A DNA stretch of 64,000 nt from Earliella scabrosa. Taxonomy: Eukaryota > Basidiomycota > Agaricomycetes > Polyporales > Polyporaceae. A model generated the notes under the pieces. The model saw only the letters and a program-made list of their open reading frames with translations, made no database searches and had not been told where the DNA came from. The stretch covers positions 2,294,001 to 2,358,000 of the forward strand of contig JABYQQ010000007.1 in the NCBI GenBank assembly GCA_022605405.1, given 5' to 3'. A program made the translations under genes and the position numbers. Of the stretch, positions 57,108 through 64,000 are shown in pieces (position 1 is the first letter of the stretch; the number at the start of each line of letters is the position of its first letter).

Positions 57108-58940
57108 CTATGACGCCTTCACTGCTCGTGATTGGGCCGCCTGTGCAGCGTTCACACCCATCCAAGTCTTCTCGACCAAACCTAGCAGTCGCTGCATGTC
57201 CGAACTCCAGTCGTTCATCACATCCTCTGCGCTGCGACTCTTGCGGAAGTTGATGATTCCTGCCGGTCGGTCGATGCGCGCCCAGACTGTGCCCGACACC
57301 ACTAGTCTGCAAAGGATCTCCTCCGTTTGTTGCTGGGTGAGGTCGAGCAACGATGTCAGTCGGGGAAGTGTGATTCTTGTATAGTACTGTGACACGATCC
57401 GGATATTCTGCAAATCATAGAACATAAGACATGCTCTGCAACACGCAGGAATGAACTTACATGTTCAATAACCCGTGTGTGTAGGTCCTCCCAGAGCTTC
57501 GGAGAACTGAAGACGCTAGTCTTCTGCAGGTGAGGACCATAGATCTGCTCGATACCTGGCCACCTCATCAACTCAGGTGTCGTGAAACACTTCACAAGAG
57601 CACTACAAGTGAGGGTATGTTCAGCGGTTGGAACACAGACAACGCGGATCTCAACTCACTAATGAAGTTCTAGACGGGGTAGCGCAGGGTCGATGAACAG
57701 ACGATGGAGCATATCGGACTGCTCGTTGTCATGTGGTGCAAGGACAACATAGTACACAATGTGCTCCAGAGCCTGAAAGACGGACAACATTTCGTAAATA
57801 TTCAGGGCGTGGACCAGTTCATGTACGCACCTCACGACCACGACCATTTACGTCCTCTTTGATTGACGGCGTCTCCCAGACCTTGTGGTAGTACTTCGCG
57901 GCATCGAGATATGCACTTTGATGGAGGGCATACTGAATCATCATGTCATAGTACTTGAGTTTAAGGTCCTGGATGATGCATAGCTGGTGAGCAGCGTTCC
58001 GTTGAGAATAAAGTCTTCCCGGCATACCTCGTTTGCCTTGTCCTTCAAGAACTCCTCGTTGACCTTACGGCCACCAACCCGCACCCTGACCCACTCTGCC
58101 TCACCACCACCAATGGAGTCTTTCTTACCCTCCTGGCCGATCTCCTCGTCCTTCAGACGCGCAAGGGCGATCAAGAAGCGCATTTGCTCCTCGATGAACT
58201 CGGTCTTCTCTCGACGATCCATTGACGAATAGGTTTCGACTTGGAGGTCGCTCAAGAGATCGGAGGCGAGCTGGAGAGCTTCCTTCCGAGATGCAGGAGT
58301 GGCGGAGGAGGCAGTAGCAAGCGATTCATGGTAGTGGGCGAGGAGGAGGGTGATGCGCGCGCGCGGTGTCTCAAGGAAGATCTACACCCATACGGCTCAG
58401 CTGGGACTCATAGAGCTATGCGCAAGATACACACCTTGCCCTCAGTGACGGTTCGCAACGTCTCAATGAGCTCAAGCCACTTCTCCGTGCCCTCCGTCTT
58501 CCGGATGTCCTCTAGCCATCCCATTGCCTGCTCGACGAGTGCCTGTATGGAGGCCTTCAGTTGTCCGTGCTTCTTGCTAAGCGTGCTGATGTTGCTGTTT
58601 AAGAGTTCGAGATTCCGTGCTTTGTAGCAGAGCTCCGACGCCTCCTTCACGAGCCGGGTAGTGGACTTCATGTCCGAGGCCTATGCGTATAATGTCATGT
58701 CAACGGTATGTCACGCGGCACAAGACACAGGCAGCCATACATTGCGCGTCTGCTTCTCGAGGACATAGATCTTGTCCAACGCCTCTTGCAGCTTTCCGGA
58801 CTACGCGCACATGCTCAGTCAGTGCCACAACGGACTGTCCATGGATGGCGCGAACGCACCTGCGCGAGTGACTGCACCTCCGGGAGCAGCGCATCAACCT
58901 CCTTCGTGAAGTCCTTCTCCTGCTTTTTGGGATCGGCCAT
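57108..58940 (-). CDS. RPN5: 26S proteasome lid subunit RPN5 (PSMD12), PCI protein
   Basis: Eight exons: 58940-58860, 58800-58741, 58680-58435, 58381-58028, 57968-57831, 57772-57660, 57602-57461 and 57407-57108. They give 477 aa (human PSMD12 has 456). The helical N-terminus (FTKEVDALLPEVQSLAQSGK) leads into TPR-like helices (RREKTEFIEEQMRFLIALAR; YYDMMIQYALHQSAYLDAAK). The C-terminal PCI domain contains HNEQ-like APHDNEQSDMLHRLF, KLWEDLHTRVIEHNIRIVSQ and ITLPRLTSLLDLTQQQTEEI. It is a scaffold of the 19S lid. The junction TA|T giving LHYALVKCFTTPELMRW is a good check on exon 6. Human and yeast orthologues share the same PCI layout. Confidence 0.96.
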
Positions 58941-59325
58941 GGTGTGCGTCGAGAGAGTGGTAGGAGGAGTGTGCCAAGGGCTGGTCGCGGTTCTTACACT
59001 GGACTGACGCGTCGCGTACAGGCGCTCTCCCTCGCACCTGCCATATCGAGCAGCTCCTCCAGATTCGATCACGTGGAGGAGCGCTCGCGGAGGTATGGAA
59101 GCGCCGAACTGGAAGCGGTGGTGGATTGAGGGCGTCGGTGTCGGTGTCGGTTGTTCGCTGACTTCAGTCGTAGCAAGTTCGCGCTCGACGACGCTAGCAC
59201 TCTCACTCGGAACGGGAACACGTTCAGACGCAGAAATAATGATATTGTCATTCCCGGAGCCCTACACGTTAGTGCCAGCACGGTCGTCCGTATGTAAGCA
59301 TATAGGCATAACCATATTCGAGGAA
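58941..59325. other. Intergenic RPN5 / F-box gene
   Basis: Promoter of RPN5 and 3' flank of the F-box gene. A short GGTGTC-type repeat lies at 59,131-59,150. No separate gene seen. Confidence 0.45.
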
Positions 59326-61869
59326 TTATTGACAAACAGGAGTGATGTCCGCCATGACCGCCGTGCCGTTCGTGTGCGTGTGCGTGTGCGCGGTCTCGGT
59401 TTCCGGATCGGCCTGCGCGGACGTGTCTTTGAGCTCGTAGTCAGAAGGGGTTGCATGGATGACGAATCTTGAGAGGGGCATAGAGGGCATAGGGGGCATG
59501 TTGAAGGGCATAAACGAGAACATGAAGCGGATGGGGGCGGTGTAGAAGCGGACGACGCGGTAGGTGATGTTGGTGATGCCTGCCACGGCAGGGGTGAAGA
59601 TGGAGGCGGAGACGTCGGACTGGTTGCTCTCGTCCGAGGTGTCGGACGCAGTGTCAGAAGGAGCGGGTTCTGTGCCCTTTTCTTCCGTAGGGGGGACGGC
59701 GTCGATGCTCTGCTCGCTGTACTGAGCGATGGCCATGACCTCCGACTCGACGTAGATGGGAGTAGCGTCGATGGCGACCTCCATCGTCTCGGGTTCGATC
59801 TGCACACCAAACTCGACCAGCTCCGGCTCCGCCTGGATGGACATCTCCTGGACCTCTGGGCGAGCGGAGACGCCAGCATCGAAGAGAATGGGCGTCGCGT
59901 CAATCGCCTTGTCCGCCGTCGGGGGTGGGACGTAAGGCGCGGGCGGAGGCTGGAGCTTCCTCTCCGACAGACGGATGTGCTGAACGTGGGGCAAGAATTC
60001 AGCGACTCTCTGCCACGCGACCGCGTTGGCCTCGACAGCCCCAGCACGGTTCTTGCCATCGAAGTACTTCAGGGACTCCAAGTACGGCGTGAGGTGGCTC
60101 AGCAAGACCGCCGTCTGCAACGGGTTCTTGATCCACGAGTGACCGACGTGCAGGCGGAGGAGCGCACGAGAGCAGACCAGGCGCGTCGAGTACACATCGT
60201 CGCTCTCAAGCTCCGCCGCATTGACGACGATCGCGAGCGTGTGCAGACGACGACAATCGCGCGTGAGCGGGACGATGCTCTCCAAGGTGATGGGCGGGGG
60301 CGGGCCCGTTGGCGGGAAGCGCGCCATAGGGCACAGACGGAGGATCTCGATGTTGGGGCAGATGCGAGAAATGTGGGTGATGTCCTTCTCCTGGAAGATC
60401 GCCGACTCGGGCAGGTCGACCTCGAACCTCCACAGCCTCGGCAGCCTGCCAAAGTACGTGAGCGGGAGGTGGCGCATCGGCGCGTCCCCGCCGCGCGACG
60501 TCGCCCGCACGAGCTCTCCAAAGCGCGACGCGCTCGTAGCGTTGATGCGGAGCGACTGGAGGGTGTCCGCAAACTGGTCGCAGATGACCGTGCACAGGTC
60601 GTGCCAGTCGATCGGCTGAGGGGGGTCTTCCATGACGAGATCGAGTTGGGCAAGCGGGCTCGTGAGGTGCTTGAGGAACGTCGCGAGGTTCCCTGCCTCG
60701 CCCGTGAGGGTAAGGTTGGCGAGCTTCGCAAAAGCGCCGCGGCGAGGCCCGTCGCGTGTCAGGCGCACTGCAGCCTTGCGTGCCTCGGAGAAATCGAACT
60801 CGTCCCCGGAGAACACACCGCTGTCTGTCCCCCCGACCGAGCTCGGAGTCGAGTAGCCGGACCCGGGGCTGATATCCTCGAAGAAGCCCTCAACGGCAGT
60901 CGAGTTGCGCGCGGAGAGATCGACCGCAAAGGTCTTGAGTGCAGGGAGGCCAGAGGCCCACTTTCCGACCTTGGGGGCGAGCGCTCCCGGGGCAGTGAGG
61001 GCGAGCTTCTCGATCGCGACGTTGTCCTGGAACGTCTCCGTGAACTTGTCCGGGAGGTTCGTGTGCAGCGTGAACGCGAAGGACGCCAGGCCCTTGTGGC
61101 TCGCGATCTCCGCCAGGATGTCGTTGATCTTCGGGCTCTTGGTGCCCACCTCGAGCACGACAGCCTCCACCTGCGGGCCCAAGAACATGCGGCACCGCTC
61201 GAGGTTCGCCGCAGTCTCGACCTTCCACGTGAGCGAGGTGAGGTTGGGGAGGATGTACGCCCCCGGGCGGTGCTCCTCGAGCATCGGCAGGATCGACGGC
61301 GCGATGTTCCCCGACATCTCGACGTACGCGATGCTCTTCACGCGGACGCCGTAGGCGAGGACGCGGGCCCAGTCGTCGCGCTCGGGCGCCTTCGTCTGTT
61401 CGTCGATGGTGGGCAGCAATGCCGCAGCGGGGGAGAGCACACGAGTGAGCAACGACTCTTGCGGAGCCGACAGAGACAGAAGGCGTACCAGGCCTAGGCC
61501 CGGCCTGCGGGCGCGCTTCAGCAGGCTGCTCGGGAACAGCCCGAGGAGGGGGGTGAGGCTGTCCAAGTCGCGCCAGAGGACGTTCAGGGCGGGCTCCTTG
61601 AAGGCCTTGCAGGTGCGCGCGAGACGCGAGACAGAGCGGCGGCCGCCTGGGGTCTCGAGGATGGCCTCGAGGAGCTTCTGAGTCGCATCGGCGTCGCGGA
61701 GGATGGCGGGGAACATTTTCTGCTGGTAGACGGCGTACGGTGTATAATTATCGAGCTTGAGCGAGGCGGTGGACTTGCGAGAACGGAGGCTGGCGAGACG
61801 AGGGCGCGGGATTTGCGAGATGTAGTCGACGAGAGAGGAGCGACGCGAGAGGGATTGTCCAGAAGACAT
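59326..61869 (-). CDS. Agaricomycete F-box-like protein
   Basis: A single exon of 847 aa, unusual here because nearly all neighbours carry introns. An F-box-like segment lies at about residues 55-110 (DADATQKLLEAILETPGGRR, SRLARTCKAFKEPALNVLWR). It is followed by ~500 residues with the leucine-rich, LRR-like spacing seen in large fungal F-box families (LRLHVGHSWIKNPLQTAVLL; FADTLQSLRINATSASRFGE). The C-terminal ~170 residues are low complexity, then a hydrophobic-aromatic patch (FYTAPIRFMFSFMPFN) and a HTHTHTNG tail. A substrate-receptor role in an SCF ligase is inference from the fold. A 506-codon ORF on the opposite strand is a codon-bias shadow. Confidence 0.75.
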   Translation of the reverse strand: MSSGQSLSRRSSLVDYISQIPRPRLASLRSRKSTASLKLDNYTPYAVYQQKMFPAILRDADATQKLLEAILETPGGRRSVSRLARTCKAFKEPALNVLWRDLDSLTPLLGLFPSSLLKRARRPGLGLVRLLSLSAPQESLLTRVLSPAAALLPTIDEQTKAPERDDWARVLAYGVRVKSIAYVEMSGNIAPSILPMLEEHRPGAYILPNLTSLTWKVETAANLERCRMFLGPQVEAVVLEVGTKSPKINDILAEIASHKGLASFAFTLHTNLPDKFTETFQDNVAIEKLALTAPGALAPKVGKWASGLPALKTFAVDLSARNSTAVEGFFEDISPGSGYSTPSSVGGTDSGVFSGDEFDFSEARKAAVRLTRDGPRRGAFAKLANLTLTGEAGNLATFLKHLTSPLAQLDLVMEDPPQPIDWHDLCTVICDQFADTLQSLRINATSASRFGELVRATSRGGDAPMRHLPLTYFGRLPRLWRFEVDLPESAIFQEKDITHISRICPNIEILRLCPMARFPPTGPPPPITLESIVPLTRDCRRLHTLAIVVNAAELESDDVYSTRLVCSRALLRLHVGHSWIKNPLQTAVLLSHLTPYLESLKYFDGKNRAGAVEANAVAWQRVAEFLPHVQHIRLSERKLQPPPAPYVPPPTADKAIDATPILFDAGVSARPEVQEMSIQAEPELVEFGVQIEPETMEVAIDATPIYVESEVMAIAQYSEQSIDAVPPTEEKGTEPAPSDTASDTSDESNQSDVSASIFTPAVAGITNITYRVVRFYTAPIRFMFSFMPFNMPPMPSMPLSRFVIHATPSDYELKDTSAQADPETETAHTHTHTNGTAVMADITPVCQ

Positions 61870-62451
61870 GGTGGGCGTGGTCGGTGTCGTGAGTACTTAT
61901 TGAATCGTTAGCTGCGGATCGTTAGGTTTGGGGGAGGTCCTGGCACGTTTGCCTGTAATAGATGTGGTGGCAATCTCGAGGCGGTATAGAGCTTCGATGT
62001 GGAAGGGAAGCCGCAAGCTGGGTACTTCGAGGGCGACGCAAGTGCGCAATGCGACGAAGTGAGTTAGGGGAGCAAGGCTCGCCGTGCAGACGGAGAATTA
62101 TACCACGGACAGAGGCTGTTTACCTGAGTGTGCATGTTCGTCGTGGCTTGTAGCGCATTGATTGAGCACCCAAGTTTACACCTGGAATCATGAGCATGCA
62201 TGATCAACGAGGACATAGGCTCTGCTAGATGGAGGGTAGAGAGCGTGTAGCCGCCCATAATACGGGAGCACGCATCGCACGTGAGCCACGACACGCCGCG
62301 TACGCACCTCTTCCGACTCCTCAGAAGCCTGTCCGTGCTGAACGCACACGACCACAGTACCCCTGCCTGGTCGATTGTGCACCGCATACCGAATCGTGTA
62401 GATCAAAATGAGTAATCCGTACAGGCAATTGGACACATACTGATACACAGC
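61870..62451. other. Intergenic F-box / SLD2-like gene
   Basis: Promoter of the F-box gene and 3' flank of the SLD2-like gene. Short ORFs are unsupported. Confidence 0.45.
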
Positions 62452-64000
62452 TTACAACTCCCCGACCTCCCAGGGGACTGGCTCACCCTCCCACTCCTCC
62501 TCTGTCCCCTCAGCGTGCTCGGGGTCCTCCCCGACGTCCCATATCTCGCCCCCTTTGCTCGGGTCATAGTGTGTCTCCCGGCTGCCGTAGAGGAGCTCGC
62601 GAACCACCCTCTCCTCCTCGGTCTCCCTCTTGTCGGCCCCGGGGGATATGGCCAGGATCCGCTGGAGTTCGTCAGGAAGATTGACGTCGAATCTCCCTGG
62701 GTCAGCGGAGATGGCAGGATCATCTGACTCTGTCCGTGAGCGCCAATGCGCCTCCCAGTCGGAATCAGGATCGACTTCACGGTCGGCGTGGGGAAGGTGC
62801 GCGAGAGGATCTATCTCCCTGACCTGGAGCTCGTCTTCCAGGCTGTCCTCTCCACCGGACCCTGCATCCTGGAGAAGTTTCGCTTTCTTCCGACCAACTG
62901 GAACGGCCTTCGCTTTGCCTTTCAATGATGTGGAGGAATCTGGAGGTGGCGGCGAAGGTGGGAGGAGGGGTATGTGCGGGTATCCAGTAGCGGCTGTACT
63001 TGGAGTGTCGTGATCGTCGACGTCGTCAGGCGAAGAGCGCTTGTTCGGCGCGCGAGGTGCAATAAACCCTGGCCGACGAGAGTTCACGAGGGCTGCTTTC
63101 GCTTGGGAAGCCTTCGTAGGACCAACTTCTGACCACAAGTTGTCTTTCAGTGGCACGAGCGCCCTTGGAAGTGTGGGTTTGCCGTTTACTGTTCGGGTCC
63201 TAGACTGAGATTGCTTGACCGGCATTGCGGCAGATGCTTCGAGACTTTTCAGCTTCGGCCCAACGCTCCAATCGTCATCCTCGTCTGAGGAAGGGGTGAG
63301 CGCACGAGACCTCTCCCTCTTCATTCCGAGTACTGCGGAAGCTGGCGAGGCAGCCTTCGTTCGAGAAGATGAAGCACTAGCAGGACGTTTCTCGCCATTA
63401 GAGAGGGAATCGTTGAAGAGGACTTTGAAGTTCCTGCCGGCCGTGTGAGGCTTGATGGGAGTGGCAGCTATGATCGTGTCATTCGGGTCGGCAGTAATCT
63501 CATCTCCGTCCGACAGGTCCGGACTATGAAGGCGAGCAGCGCGGCCAGTAAAGGAGAGCGCAGCCTGGGAGGTCACGCGTTGACGCTTCTCCTTGACTGG
63601 AGAGGGAGAAACGGGTTCTCCGCGGAGACGTTTACGTGCCCTAGTTACGGCGGCATCGGCTGTGGGAGCAGTCGGGGTACGGGCTACCAAAACGATGGGC
63701 TCGATGGGTGGAAATGGGTCCGGAGAGGGCGATCGGCGGGAGGGGTGTGGTTTTGTCTTTGGCTTCGAAGGAGTCGCGAAGGGATTTGGACGCGATTGAT
63801 TAGATGCACGTTGCGCTGATGGCGCAGGATCCGTGTACTTCTTCCTGTTCTTGACAGGAGAGAACGGATTGGAAGTCAAGGAGGGAGGATCGACCTTGAC
63901 GGCTCGAGCCTTGGGGAGGATGGATGAGGAAGGTGGTTGACGTGGCGGCGGAGGCGGGGGCGTGGTTGGGCGCGTCTCTGACCTGGATGCAGAGCCGGAG
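62452..64000 (-). CDS. SLD2/DRC1-like replication initiation protein (5' part outside window)
   Basis: One open frame of at least 516 codons runs from the window edge to the stop at 62452. It contains repeated TSNPFSPVKNRKKY, RPNPFATPSKPK and SPSPDPFPP blocks with many S/T-P sites, basic patches (TRARKRLRGEPVSPSPVKEK; VPVGRKKAKLL) and an acidic C-terminus (KGGEIWDVGEDPEHAEGTEE). This combination resembles fungal Sld2, a CDK-phosphorylated activator that brings Dpb11 to origins, and the C-terminal KGGEIWDVGE-like motif is what I recall from basidiomycete members. The diagnostic N-terminus is outside the window, so the identification is tentative. Confidence 0.5.
   Translation of the reverse strand, partial: SGSASRSETRPTTPPPPPPRQPPSSSILPKARAVKVDPPSLTSNPFSPVKNRKKYTDPAPSAQRASNQSRPNPFATPSKPKTKPHPSRRSPSPDPFPPIEPIVLVARTPTAPTADAAVTRARKRLRGEPVSPSPVKEKRQRVTSQAALSFTGRAARLHSPDLSDGDEITADPNDTIIAATPIKPHTAGRNFKVLFNDSLSNGEKRPASASSSRTKAASPASAVLGMKRERSRALTPSSDEDDDWSVGPKLKSLEASAAMPVKQSQSRTRTVNGKPTLPRALVPLKDNLWSEVGPTKASQAKAALVNSRRPGFIAPRAPNKRSSPDDVDDHDTPSTAATGYPHIPLLPPSPPPPDSSTSLKGKAKAVPVGRKKAKLLQDAGSGGEDSLEDELQVREIDPLAHLPHADREVDPDSDWEAHWRSRTESDDPAISADPGRFDVNLPDELQRILAISPGADKRETEEERVVRELLYGSRETHYDPSKGGEIWDVGEDPEHAEGTEEEWEGEPVPWEVGEL

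Noticed and set aside
59977..61497. 506-codon plus-strand ORF
   Set aside because: Lies antisense to the F-box gene; it is Arg/Glu-rich as expected from the reverse complement of GC-biased codons and has no domain.

Overview
The window is nuclear DNA of a basidiomycete fungus, most likely an Agaricomycete. Evidence: about 55% GC, very dense genes, and many short spliceosomal introns (mostly 45-75 nt, GTRNGN...YAG) that break nearly every gene. Fungal-type fused enzymes are present (Ade5,7; PabA-PabB), together with Agaricomycete-style genes such as the divergent F-box protein and the GNAT protein. Gene models below were built by joining ORFs at splice sites that restore conserved motifs in frame; where I list exons, the phases sum to a whole number of codons.

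Layout. 0.5-3 kb: a REX4-like DEDDh exonuclease relative that has lost key acidic residues, and an unknown coiled-coil protein. 3.6-7.5 kb: two tandem secreted pectin methylesterases with different intron numbers, followed by 2.7 kb with no convincing gene. 10.2-19 kb: VTA1 (ESCRT-III/Vps4 cofactor), an SDR oxidoreductase, an arrestin-like protein and a GNAT-fold protein. 19.4-26.1 kb: a POP3-like RNase P/MRP subunit, dCMP deaminase DCD1 and TTI1 (TELO2-TTI1-TTI2 complex). 26.4-35.2 kb: PABA synthase, a 2OG-Fe(II) oxygenase, UBC12 (NEDD8 E2), a NOP6-like RRM protein and SED5 (Golgi Qa-SNARE). 35.6-43.4 kb: NAD-glycerol-3-phosphate dehydrogenase, an ankyrin-CCCH protein and bifunctional ADE5,7. 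43.8-50.1 kb: two large Ser/Pro-rich proteins of unknown function. 51.9-54.5 kb: an apolipoprotein-N-acyltransferase-like nitrilase-fold membrane protein and a small metallothionein gene whose first coding exon is only the ATG. 54.7-55.2 kb: an undescribed inverted-repeat element containing a near-perfect 46-nt palindrome. 56-64 kb: mitoribosomal RSM25, proteasome lid RPN5, an F-box-like protein and the 3' part of an SLD2-like replication gene.

Most genes are conserved housekeeping functions (purine and folate synthesis, proteasome, neddylation, SNARE traffic, PIKK assembly). Several are divergently paired over 280-530 bp shared promoters. Accessory character is concentrated at 3.6-10.2 kb and 50-56 kb. 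No CRISPR, tRNA, rRNA, viral or plasmid features were seen. I found no clear multi-gene novel system. The best leads are the inactive REX4-like protein, the Lnt-like protein, the metallothionein and the inverted-repeat element.
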